From Lingula anatina (taxonomy: Eukaryota > Brachiopoda > Lingulata > Lingulida > Lingulidae): a stretch of DNA of 64,000 bases. Below are positions 36,733-57,739 of this stretch, one piece after another (the first letter of the stretch is position 1; each line of letters opens with the position of its first letter). The stretch covers positions 981,864 through 1,045,863 of the forward strand of contig NW_019774847.1 of the NCBI RefSeq assembly GCF_001039355.2, in the 5' to 3' direction. The position numbers and the translations under genes are program-made. The notes under the pieces were generated by a model. That model did not search any database, was not told the DNA's origin, and saw nothing but the letters and a program-made list of their open reading frames with translations.

Positions 36733-39653
36733 ATGAAGACCACCTTGATCTTGTTTATACTGGGTAGGTATGGGTTTTTTCTCAATCAGACATTCGTTTT
36801 TCAAAGATGGTGTAAGACAAGTACTTGAAGTACGTGGGGTGAGGAACAAAGTCACTGAACACAAACCTTTGAAGGAGAAACACAGCGTGAATGGCATTAT
36901 GGCATTTTCCAACATCGTCTGCATCTTCTCTTGTTGTGCATTTTCGCTAACCTAAAAGGAAATTTTTACTCATTATTTTCGAAAACACACAGGTGATTCA
37001 TGTGCCGCCAACTTGAGTTCGAAAACCAGCATTAGTTAAACTTTTCGTAAAATTATGGCGTTTTTTGTAAAGTTGGTATTGTCAACGTGGGAAATTGAAT
37101 TTTCATTGTCATGAAGTCTTTTGGTAGTTATATTTCCTTAATGCCCACAATGACAGTGGCAAATCATCAAAATTGATGGTGACAATGGTATTAACTATTA
37201 TGTAACAATGCACCTAAACTGACCAAAAGCATAATCGGTGCACATTCATCATTAATTAGACAGAAAAAATGAAAACCGAGTAAGCGTTTTACCTATTATT
37301 ATTTTCTACCGATTTCACTTTGGTGTGTGTGTGTGGATTTTTTTCACAAATTGTATTTTTTTCTGTGTGTGATTTTGAAATTCCGATACTGTTCTGTGCT
37401 AGTTTAAGTCACAAAAAGTAGGAAAACCAAGTTTTTTGTGTCATTTGTACTGCCGTGAACATTGCCCTCCTCCTGGATGCTGCAATGTTGGTACTCAGTT
37501 AGAATGGCACGTTGCCTATACTGTGTCAAACAATGCTACTTGTTAAAGTACAATGTAGGGGCGGATATAGGCCGTCTTCTGGGTCTTCCAGAAGACGGTC
37601 AGCTTTTCAAGTTTTCATTGATGGGTATCCAATTTTTTTCTGTTGGAAGACGGTCAAAAATGGAGTCTTGATCAACAAAGATAATTTGGAAGACTGTCAG
37701 AAAATATCTCTGGATCCGCCCCTGCAATGTTTACATCCGCCAATTTCTCCACTACACTTAGACTAACTAGCACAATTATAAATCACAGAAGCAGACCAAC
37801 ACTCCAATTACAGAGTACAAGTCTATCAGAAAGCAGGATCGGAGTTAGGATACTCATTTTTTATGAAGAAAACTACGTAATGTTTTAGCTTAAGATGAAA
37901 AAATGCATATTTCAAATCTTACCAGTGCAATCTGTATGTCGTTATGATGAAAACATCTTTATCTTCCGTGTACTGGTAGGTTTAGGGTAAAAGGAGAAAG
38001 AAACAAAAATCCCATGCATCTATACATGTAGTATACAATAGACCATTAAACTTCATGTCTCATGCTCTTTCCTTGCAGCTGCGTGCGCAGTCATTGCCTG
38101 TGTGTGCGAGGATAACGTGCATTCTCGCGAGAAGAGGAATTTTTTTCAGTTTGGCAGGATGATCAAGAGGCGTACGGGAAGATCTGCCCTGGATTATAAC
38201 GGTTATGGTTGTTGGTGTGGTCTGGGAGGAAAAGGAACACCTAAAGACGGAGTGGACAGGTGAATATGATGAAAAATGTTATGGTTATTTTAAACATAGA
38301 GAGTTCCCTAGTTAGCAAGGAATAAGGCACATTTTGTGACTGATTATAATTTTTTCTTGACTGCAATAGATTAGATTTTAGCTCACAACTATTTCTGGAC
38401 CATTGATTGACAATCTTAAATGACTGAGATTCTACCTGTAGATAAAATATCACCAAAACAATGATCACACAGTGATATTTTCTAGAAAATTTAAACTCCC
38501 AAAATTGTGTCTTGAGCTTTAAATATTTAATTTAGAGCCCCTTATCATAAAGGCTAAAAAAATATTTTAATTGGCAGCTATCATTATAATACACATGTCA
38601 CGATGTGATAGGTTGGTCAACACAATCAGAGAATATCCGGAATCATGGTTTGGTTTAAGAGACTATAGCGCGGGACCTTGCCATGTTCTTCTTTTTGCGG
38701 TTTTGACATACATTGCACTGCTTGTAACTGCAGTATACAGTTTATCCTTCAATATACATAGACCAAATCTAATCATTACAGATGCTGCCGCGCCCATGAC
38801 TACTGTTACGATAGACTTATCAAAAGCGGATGTCGCAGTCCAGTGTGGAACTCCTACAGATACACTCTGCGCTGGGGAATATATTGTTGTAAGTCCCATA
38901 CATACGACTTCCTACTCATCAAATACAGAATTAGATCCTGATAGAAATCTCATGTAAATTACTGTATTGTATTACACTGTATTGTATTGTATTGTATTGC
39001 ATTACACTGTATTGTATTGTTTTGTATTGTATTGTATTGTATTGTATTACACTGTATTGAATTGTATTGTATTGTACGTACATAACAGCGTGACCTGTAG
39101 ACACGATACTTTTTTCAATTGCTTATTAAAAGTCAGTTATGTGTATACTACTAAAAGAGATCTAATAGCAAAATACAGATTTATTTTGACGAGGAATATA
39201 ACGCTTACCGAAAAAGATATTCTACTGAGTTACGACACGGTATTTACAAATGCATCCTACCTGTTTCATAGAAGCTATTAACTTGGCTCCTAGCGTTTCC
39301 TAGCGTGGCAACAATTACCCATTTGTGTATGTCCACAACATTGATCCTGAGTCATAGGAACTATAACTGCTTAGACAAATATCGCGAAATCATTTGTACG
39401 TAGTGCCTGTGCTATTTTAGAGGTCTAAGAAAAAGGTCTAAGAAAAAGTTTTAAAAATTTATGACGCAGACCCCAGTACTTTTCGTGCAAATAAGGCTTT
39501 GTCATCGGCTCAACTCTGGTATTTCCGATTACAGATCGCGGAGGAAATGACCGCTGTGAACTGGGAGGGTGTAGATGTGACAGAACAGCGGCGTATTGCT
39601 TCGCCAGGAACACCTATCACAATAAGTACAAGAACTGGAAAGGAAGCTGTTAG
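36733..39653 (+). CDS. Secreted phospholipase A2, cluster gene 5
   Basis: Exons 36733-36763, 38079-38259, 38782-38888 and 39535-39653 give 145 residues. Signal sequence [15 protein letters not shown], CxC at Cys18/Cys20, dibasic site SREKR, mature start Asn31. Calcium loop [13 protein letters not shown]; catalytic helix CCRAHDYCY with His76, Asp77, Tyr80; [10 protein letters not shown] retains the Asp99 equivalent although the preceding CEC is CRC. Exon 3 ends in WGIYC where others read GGIVC, and its last base changes the split codon, so exon 4 begins with Tyr. Exon 4 is nearly identical to that of genes 2 and 4. Intron 1 carries a MITE, intron 3 a pentanucleotide repeat. Poly-A signal near 39885. 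Predicted active. Confidence 0.9.
37558..37722. mobile_element. MITE with GGGGCGGAT ends
   Basis: The left end GGGGCGGATATAGG and the right end CTGGATCCGCCCC are inverted repeats, and GAAGACGGTCA-type motifs recur inside. The element is 165 bp and lies in intron 1 of sPLA2 gene 5. Confidence 0.75.
38962..39078. repeat. (ATTGT)n pentanucleotide repeat
   Basis: About twenty units of TGTAT/ATTGT with occasional ATTACACTG interruptions, in intron 3 of sPLA2 gene 5. Confidence 0.9.
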
Positions 39654-40333
39654 ATGATTGGCCACGTCTCTGGTTACTCTACATCCGGGCATTTACCTTG
39701 AATGTCTTACTCAATCTGAAAATAGACTTGAAAAGAACACAATTTAAAATATTGCGCTTCCCATTTACGGTATAGTGTTTATGTATACTCTAATTTTGTG
39801 GTATAAATTATATAAAAATATATCCTGCTGAAATGTCACGAACCATTTGAAATGGAATTTTGGATAGAGTAATGAAGCAATTTTAATAAACTTCTCAGAG
39901 CAACTTCAGTTTTATGCGCCTTTAATTCCGTCCAAGAAAGTAAATGAGTAGGATTTCAACATTATTTCTCCCCATTTTAGTTCGGGGTGTGGGGCGGGCG
40001 GGAGAAGTGGGGTACATTTATTGGACTCTTTCAATTCTGCTTTATTTGTATGTCACGCATTGCGCCATGGTAGCCGTAAGTCTACTCGGAGACAAGGATT
40101 TTCTCGTTTGCTTATGTCTCTGACTCATCTACGAAGTGCATCTCTGTATGACTGATATTTTAGGACGTACTTGTTGTTTTTCTCGCGAAATAAATCTAAA
40201 GGAAACAGTAAACCCAGTATTTTTACCAAGAAACAGTAAATATAGGCACAGAACAATGGGGCCCATGGACGTGTAGAGATCAACCAAGGAGATAGGAGAT
40301 GTCTCAGGTGTCTGTCCATCATGTTCTCGTGGC

Positions 40334-40401
40334 TTTATATACTCTGTACATGTACTGTCTATAGCAAACTGTTCAGCTGGCGCACCTTGCCGAAGACACA
40401 G
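40334..40401 (+). promoter_or_regulatory. Shared promoter and leader exon of sPLA2 gene 6
   Basis: TATA box (TTTATATA, 40334-40341), then GTTCAGCTGGCGCACCTTGC and the donor GACACAG|GTAAAT at 40402. An acceptor TTTACCAG lies near 40862, and the coding ATG is at 40918. The CAGCTGGCGCACC core and donor match gene 3 closely. A (CT)n/(GT)n tract follows the donor within the leader intron. Confidence 0.7.
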
Positions 40402-40413
40402 GTAAATTACGAG

Positions 40414-40463
<50 letters not shown>

Positions 40464-40917
40464 TGTATGTGTGTTTTTTTAATCACAGGCAGATTCAAGA
40501 TATTGCTATGCATTACTCGAGGAATATTTGGTAACTGTTTATTTATCATTACTAACATACTACTGTACATGTAGGTTATCACAGGAGCTTTGGCAATTTA
40601 CGCAGTTGAACTGAGATGATGCTCATATAATTTTCGAAACATTCCATAATCTTAAGCAAGAATGTAATTATCAAGTGTGTAGGTGTGAGTGTGAATTGGA
40701 GGAGGGGGTCGTATCATCGCCTTATTTAATTAAAAGAGTGACAAAATAGATACGGCAATGAGGTAATTAACGAAAATTTTCATTTTTTGACAGATTTTAA
40801 CGAAATTCTTTAATGACAGACATCCTTGTTCTTTTATTTGCTGTATGTTTTCATGTTTACCAGGTACAACAGTATTGTCGTTACTCGGAAGTACTAAAAC
40901 AGTGCAATTGAAGTAGG

Positions 40918-42299
40918 ATGAAGACCACTCTGATCTTGATTATTGCAGGTAGGCATTTTTTAAAATTAATATGACGTTTTGTTAGCTACAATTGATGTCA
41001 TAGCGCAGAAAACATATACAAGGAACTTTCCTGTACAATGGCTAGCATCAGCTCATTGTTTTCTTTGGTATGGGACTATATCCCGCGACTAGTGTTCAAT
41101 CATAGAACGTTAGGATATAATAGAACATTTAAATATTGTCCAATGTTATATAAGTAAACTCAGTGTCACTACACCGACTGTTACCCGGTTAGCCTACGTT
41201 TTTAAAGATATGTTAGTATAACATAAAATCCGCTACCGATTTTCAGGAGCGTGGACCTGCACGTGCACAAATATCGCTCTTTCTCGCGTGAAGAGGGACT
41301 ATAGCCAACTTGCCGCAATGATAGCCCACACGACGGGAAGAGCTGGCTTAGATTATTACGGCTATGGCTGCTGGTGCGGACTGGTAGGCAGGGGGCAGCC
41401 GAAAGACGGAGTGGACAGGTATGGTGAAGTTTATTATAGGCACACGTTTGTGGACAGGTACGATGGATTTCCATTAATAGTATAAGTTTGTACCCGCATG
41501 GTGTGACTGTCAAATTCGCAGAGCAGAAAATAACACAACTCAAGGGAATAGCCCTTTTCTAATGTACTTCCTTGTCTAACTCTAAGGTACTATGCAGGTT
41601 GCAATCATTCTTTCGTTGAAAATAAACCTGCAATTTTTCAATAATAAAGAAACTTTGCCTGGATAACCCGGTTGTGGCCCGTACCACTACATGTAGTGTG
41701 TGTGTGTGACTGTGTATATATATATCACTGTACACTTGCAGGTGTTGTCAAACGTTAGCCAGGTGCTATGAAGCTCTGTCCAGGAAATGGTGTCTTCTAC
41801 CAATTTGGCAAACCTACAACTTTTACCTGAAGACTGGGATCGTGTGCGGTATGTTGACTTGCTTGTCTCTTAAAGTTTACCGGTACTAACTTAAACTTAC
41901 TCCGTCTTACGGGGTTAAAGCAATTTCCTACCAAAAGAACGATTTTAGTGAAGGCAATGTATTAAACCCATTAAATCAACATAAACATGTGTGATAACAC
42001 GAAAAGTTTCCCACGCAACGAGTATTAGAAGATAAAAGTAGTCCTGAATGCGCGTGTTGACACCATAAGCTGCCATTATATACATGTACAAAGCAACTCT
42101 GAATGGATTCTACCACTTCATGTATGCATCCTCCTTGAATCATCGCTTCTCGACGTCTGAACAGATTCTTTTTACTGATCCTTCCTATACACCAATAGAT
42201 AGATAGATAGCTAGATAGATAGATAGATAGATAGATGGATGGATAGATGGACAGATAGATGGATAGATGGATAGATAGATGGATGGATAGATGGATAGA

Positions 42300-42339
<40 letters not shown>

Positions 42340-42372
42340 TAGATAGATAGTTAGAGAGATAGACAGACAGAC

Positions 42373-42415
<43 letters not shown>

Positions 42416-42726
42416 AGGCACATGGCAGGATAGATAAATGGTCCATGTAGTTTCTCAGTAGTGAGATGCCAAGCATACGTTTATGTGCATATCCAGTCTG
42501 CGAACACCTATAGGTTTGAAAACTCCTTCTTTGGAAATGATCATCAAAAAGGAAAACATAAAATATTGTGTTTGATTAATACATATATGTTTTTTTTATT
42601 ATTTCAGACGGCAACAAAAACAATCGCTGTGAACAAGGAACCTGTGAATGTGACAAGGCAGCAGCTGATTGCGCCGCTCGGCACACCTACCACAACCAGT
42701 ACAAGAACTGGATGGGGATTTGTTAA
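40918..42726 (+). CDS. sPLA2-like pseudoenzyme, cluster gene 6
   Basis: Exons 40918-40948, 41247-41418, 41742-41848 and 42608-42726 give 142 residues with an unbroken frame. Signal sequence [11 protein letters not shown], CxC at Cys15/Cys17, dibasic site SRVKR, mature start Asp28. The calcium loop [13 protein letters not shown] and all twelve core cysteines are kept, as is [10 protein letters not shown] (Asp99 equivalent). The catalytic helix reads CCQTLARCY: the invariant His is Leu73 and the neighbouring calcium-binding Asp is Ala74. Hydrolysis is therefore not expected, yet the fold appears intact, which points to a non-enzymatic binding role, as in snake Lys49 PLA2 homologues. Most diverged member of the cluster in exon 3. 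Poly-A signal near 42850. Confidence 0.88.
42197..42416. repeat. (GATA)n tetranucleotide array
   Basis: About 220 bp of GATA units mixed with GACA and GATG variants in intron 3 of sPLA2 gene 6. Confidence 0.95.
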
Positions 42727-43505
42727 AATTAATACGAAATATTATTGACATCTTTGTTAAATATAGATACCGGATAATTTGTTGTAATTTTCCGTAGTAT
42801 TCAACTCTTCATGTTGATGTAACTCCATGTTTCTCGTAAGATTGTATGAAATAAAACAAACATGTTGGACAATGAAAATGGAATACTTTCTTTTTACACC
42901 AAGGTCACCCGTCTTCACTCATTTAAGCGTATTTATAAGCTAAATGACTAGACGCCAACATTATAGAAATGTTTCTTAAACTATTTCCTTCATCAACCAC
43001 ATTTCCTCATTTGTTTTTTTAAGCGCTGGCTTCGGTTTGGAATCCACATACATTTATGGTCAGTACCTTAAGTAGACTATGGGGAAATAACATCACTGGT
43101 GACCAGGCAATTAACATACCCTGTGTATTACCTGTGTTTTACCTATGTACACCTGGTAAGAAGACTCCGTGGGCACTGCTATACTAATAGGATAGGATAC
43201 ACAGCTATACACACATCCTTAATCATCACGTCACATTACTCGTAGCCACTCGGTGAATAATTGCTGTGTTTTATTTCACTTAAATTCTAAGAATAATCCA
43301 CAAAATGTTGGGCTAGGCAGCTTAATGGATGATATGACAAAACAAGGTCCGGTTACAAATGGTGGATCTAATGAAGGTTCGGTGAATACATAACTGCGGT
43401 GAACATCACGTTGTCCCGCTGAGTGATATAAATGTGCCAATCTACACTGCGCTTTAATTGACATAAAATTAAAATTACAGTAAGTGAGCTCAAAGACCGA
43501 GAGAA
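42727..43505. other. Spacer between sPLA2 genes 6 and 7
   Basis: Holds the 3' UTR and poly-A signal of gene 6 and the upstream region of gene 7. I see no leader exon like that of genes 3, 5 and 6, and no other gene. Confidence 0.45.
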
Positions 43506-43629
43506 ATGAAAACAGCATTGACGATATTCACTATAGGTAAGTTAGTGTGGAAAACAATTGGTGTTGACTTCTTCAGTCTCATTATTAGATTTTTTAATTA
43601 AACTTATTGACCGTTTGATTTATCATTGT

Positions 43630-43676
<47 letters not shown>

Positions 43677-44190
43677 ATATTTTTACCAGCACTGTCGTCT
43701 CAGCGTTGTGTACCATATGGTGGTTAATTAATCAAACTAGTTCGAAAATGTACAAGTACCTTCTAAAATTACGAATTAATCTTAATCCTAAAGCATGCAA
43801 ACTGAAATCACCAGTTCCTAGGGGAGTACTTAGAATAAGTAAAATGAAACTACATTGTCGTTTGAGGTGTAAGTATTTTTATTCCAATGTGTGCAACATA
43901 ATATAAGTCAATTTCAGTGTTGAAAGATAAACCATAATGTTGTTTAAAAGTTAAGTTTTAAGATTTGTTTTTAAAATGACAAGAACCAGTGAAACAGCTG
44001 AACACATGTGCAGCGGCCGCTCACTCCAGATACTACGGACTGTGATGGTAAAGACACAGCGGTCTTTATGATACTAGTGTTTTACATCATTTAAACTGAA
44101 GAAATATAAACTGAAGAAAAGGTTGACACTGAAAAAACTGAACATGCGTGATTAAGTGGGGCTAAATATAAGCAAAATAAGTGTGTGTGC

Positions 44191-44239
<49 letters not shown>

Positions 44240-44503
44240 ATACTTTTTATTGTCTTGCAGCATTACGGAATTATTTTATTATTTGCAGCGTTTGGTGCAT
44301 GCTTCCTGTACATCAGCCTGACTCGTGGTGAAGTTCACCCTCGTCCAAAGAGAAACGTGTTCCAGTTTGCTACTATGATCATAGCAACCACAGGGAGGAA
44401 TCCCTTTGACTACAACGGCTACGGCTGCTGGTGTGGTCTGGGGGGGAAGGGAAAACCCAAGGACGAGGTGGACAGGTGAGAGAGAGAGAGAGACAGCGTG
44501 TTC

Positions 44504-44600
<97 letters not shown>

Positions 44601-45584
44601 TGCGTGTCCGTGTGTGTGTGTGTGTGTGTGATAGAGGGAAAGAGAGAGAGAGAGTGCGTGTCCGTAAGTGTGTGTGTGATAGAGAGAAAGAGAGAGAGAC
44701 ACAGGTGGGAGAGAGAGACATTGTTTATTATTTTGGCTATTCGGTGCCATTAACAATTATTTTCCTTCAAGGTGTTGTCAGGTCCATGACTACTGCTACA
44801 AGGCGCTGTATGACCGGGGATGTTTTAGTCCTGTGTTGAACGGGTATAAGTACACGCTGGAAGAGAACATCATCTGTCGTAAGTTACCTTATTCTGCTCC
44901 CGTTAGCTAGGAAATGGTTCTGTTCATCACACGTGTATCACACCTGGCACTGGGACTGGCAAACCTGGATGCCAATTGTTTGCTGTGTAAATTCTTACCT
45001 TCATGTTGCTTTCTCCGATTGTCGGATCGCCATTACACATAGCTTGTCAAGGTTTTGCACAAATTTAGATATAAGGGCAAACGTAAGAAAATAAATTCTG
45101 TTTTTATAAACTTATCCCCATTTCCTCGAAATCATTTGTCTTGCACATTGCTTATCTTGCTTGTGATATTTATCTTTTGTCATTCGATATGCTAATTTCA
45201 CGGGAGACTGTAAATTCAACCTAACACACCTGCAAGATATCTCACACCTTGATTAGATGGCAACATAAACAATATGAAATGAAAGGAGGTTATCAGCTGT
45301 GCATACACCCACGTGTCCCTCCCCCCCTCCCTGTATTCTCTACCGGCTACTTCTACGCAAACGTGCCCCACTCACCTTCCCACTCGTGCTCCCCTTCCTA
45401 CTCCTCAGCTAAATCCTGGATTAGACACTGTGTATTAAATATTGGATCCCTTTCTCTTTCAGTTAAGGACAAAAACGACGATTGTGAGCAGGGAGGGTGT
45501 GAATGCGACAGAGAAGCAGCGCATTGCTTCGGCAATAACACCTACCACAAACAATACAAGCGATGGCCACAGAGACGTTGCTAA
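43506..45584 (+). CDS. Secreted phospholipase A2, cluster gene 7
   Basis: Exons 43506-43536, 44289-44475, 44772-44878 and 45463-45584 give 148 residues. The N-terminus differs from the rest: [20 protein letters not shown], then a propeptide without the CxC pair, ending HPRPKR before Asn33. Calcium loop [20 protein letters not shown] replaces PKDGVDR. Catalytic helix CCQVHDYCY has His78, Asp79, Tyr82; [10 protein letters not shown] carries the Asp99 equivalent. The C-terminus ends RWPQRRC. An upstream acceptor at 44260 exists but would break the frame. Introns 1 and 2 carry long GA and GT/GA tracts next to the splice sites. Poly-A signal near 45692. Predicted active; an outgroup-like member at the cluster's edge. 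Confidence 0.9.
44477..44710. repeat. GA/GT compound microsatellite at a splice donor
   Basis: Alternating (GA)n and (GT)n blocks that begin at the intron 2 donor of sPLA2 gene 7 and fill most of that 296-bp intron. Confidence 0.92.
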
Positions 45585-45699
45585 TGCTGCACACAGACAA
45601 GACAAGACCAACAGGGCGTCCTGTCCGCGGAAAGACGTTATGAATTATCTCGCATTTTGCTCTAAATTATTGTTCAGTGTGTATTATTTAAAATAAAAT

Positions 45700-46401
45700 A
45701 TAACTTCAAAATAAGATAAAACGCTCTTTTTTTTTTACAAATATTTTGTATTTTGGGAAAGTTTTGTAAGATAACAAAATGTGGTGAAGTATCCCTAAAA
45801 TTGGGTACAAATGGTAACCCATTTGTGACCTATTCTGAAAATTTAAGTAAAAAAAAATCAAAATCCATCGATAACTTTTTGATTTAGGCTGCTGTTGAAC
45901 AGACAGACACACAAAACGAAACCAAAAAACATAAAAGTATCAAGGAAGCAGCAATAATGGTGGTGGCCATACTTTAGTACTCTATTTCTATCCTTATGCC
46001 CGCGACCAGGAAAATTTTTTTAGGACAACATTTTTTCAGAGTGTGTGTATTTAGTGGTCCGATATGGCTATTTTTTTTTTTTTTTTTTTTTTTATAAATT
46101 TTCGATTTGATTTTTTTTTTTTGAAATGTAACTGTTACATGATGATTCTGACAAAATCAAGGTGTCGTTATATCTAAAATTCAGGCTTATCAAAATTTTT
46201 ATGAGGACCATAACATCCTGACTCGGACCCCCCCAAATTGGGAAAATGGTGGCCCGAATGGTCAGTAAGCTTAAAACGTTTCTGGCACAGACTGGCAAGA
46301 ATTCTTGCATAAGGCGGTGTCTAGATTCGTTTCAAATAAATGTTTTTAGACAACTCTGGGATTTAAACTGTTTGATTTTTCCAGCTTGCCATGTAATGCC
46401 T

Positions 46402-46457
<56 letters not shown>

Positions 46458-46920
46458 TACTCATTGCCAATCAAATCCTATGCAAACCGCTGTCCTTACC
46501 GGGGTCATGTATACACAGCACGTGTACACAAACCCACATCTCGCACAGAGACGAGACCAGGGACCACAGCCATCTTGATAGCTGTAGTTATTGGAGCTGG
46601 ATTAATGCAGGACAGTGAAGCGCGCGGTGCTGGAATACCCCAGCTTCAGTGAAATGGTAGACAGATGATATTTGTAAAATAAAATAAAATAAAATAAAAT
46701 AAAATAAAATAAAATAAAAAGAAGATGATTACATGAATTTAAAAAAAACTTAATAGAAAAACACTAACCGATTAAGGACTGACATGCATCAGAAAACAAA
46801 ACATTTAAGGTACTACGGGTTAAACTGCCTCAGTGTATGCCTTATGCTCTAATTCTGCTACTATCAATGCTACATTATGACATCATGACGAACGCTCACA
46901 CACATAGTTATCAGTTAGGA
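45700..46920. other. Spacer between sPLA2 cluster and NIDO/AMOP gene
   Basis: Poly-T runs (46072-46093, 46111-46121), a (CT)n tract (46411-46454) and an (AAAAT)n pentanucleotide tract (46674-46719). No convincing gene. Confidence 0.5.
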
Positions 46921-46921
46921 C

Positions 46922-47041
46922 CGGGCCTTTCATCTTGCGCAATCATCTCTACCTGACCTCGCGCTCCTTCTGATAAGTAAATTTGCCGTCAACAGCGCCT
47001 CTAAAACTTCCTGATCCAGGTGAACCAACAAGGAAGACCCT
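46922..47041 (+). promoter_or_regulatory. Conserved upstream block of NIDO/AMOP gene copy 1
   Basis: Closely matches 60067-60167 upstream of copy 2. Shared words include CTCTACCTGACCTC, CTCCTTCTGATAAGTAA, CCGTCAACAGCG and CTTCCTGATCCAGGTGAACC. CTGATAAG is a consensus GATA-factor site. The block probably holds the proximal promoter and 5' UTR, but the conservation may simply reflect recent duplication. Confidence 0.55.
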
Positions 47042-57013
<9,972 letters not shown>

Positions 57014-57735
57014 ATAGCTCCACCGGTGACCTGTGGCACCTGCTAAACTGCCACTGCGTGTATTAATAATTACAATATGGCCATTTCTTTCAATATTTTA
57101 GCCTGTTGGGCCAAAGAACATGATCAAAACTTAATACGTTTATTAAGCCAACACTAATGCAAACAGTATTATTCATTATCATTATTAATATTATTTTTTT
57201 GTGAATGGCCTAAGGTAGAATGGAGTTATATTTTGACGTAATATTGAGCCTACTGACCGTGTGGTGAAAGTGGTTCATTGATCGAGTCACTTGGATCCCA
57301 TACCTTGATTTATACGATATTAGGGAAACGTTCATTTGCTTAAAACACATGGCGAGATATATTGTTTTTATTTCCGGATCGATCGGGACATTAGCACGGG
57401 AGGTACAATCATTGCGTCATTAGGTATATTACAGGTTTTAATATATCCACAAATATGATCTTCAATCAGAAAGATGGAGTTTTTAGAAGCCATGTTTAGA
57501 ATAGTTTAGAAACAGTTTAGAGGCCATGTCCTTTTTTAAAAATCAGTTACAAATTATCGTTGGATTTTAAGCACCAGCATTAGAGTAACGTTGTAGCACA
57601 TTTACAAAATTCTGGTCACACGTGAAATTCTAGTATTAGTAGCATAACGAGGATAAGGCTTTTGGAACCAATTGTAAAGTGTGTTTAAGTCGTTGATAAA
57701 TAAATTAATTGTGAGAAATATCTGCACAGTTGTCT
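57014..57735. other. 3' UTR and downstream region of NIDO/AMOP copy 1
   Basis: AT-rich 3' region with no open frame. A candidate poly-A signal, AATAAA, lies near 57698 (GATAAATAAATTAATTG). Confidence 0.4.
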
Positions 57736-57739
57736 GTCT

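Noticed and set aside
38571..38957. 128-codon open frame over exon 3 of sPLA2 gene 5
   Set aside because: It reads exon 3 in the wrong frame; the PLA2 frame with CCRAHDYCY and matching splice phases explains the sequence.
42185..42423. [12 protein letters not shown] open frames on the minus strand
   Set aside because: Translation of the GATA array, not a protein.
44255..44288. Alternative acceptor at 44260 that would lengthen exon 2 of gene 7
   Set aside because: It breaks the phase with exon 1, whereas the acceptor at 44288 keeps the cluster-wide phase 1.
44379..44839. Long open frames of [12 protein letters not shown] and [12 protein letters not shown] type on both strands
   Set aside because: These are translations of the GA/GT microsatellite in intron 2 of sPLA2 gene 7.
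46464..46652. Hydrophobic TTAILIAVVIGAGL segment upstream of the AMOP gene as a possible TM exon
   Set aside because: No similarity to the real TM exon, no flanking splice signals, and it follows a CT repeat.
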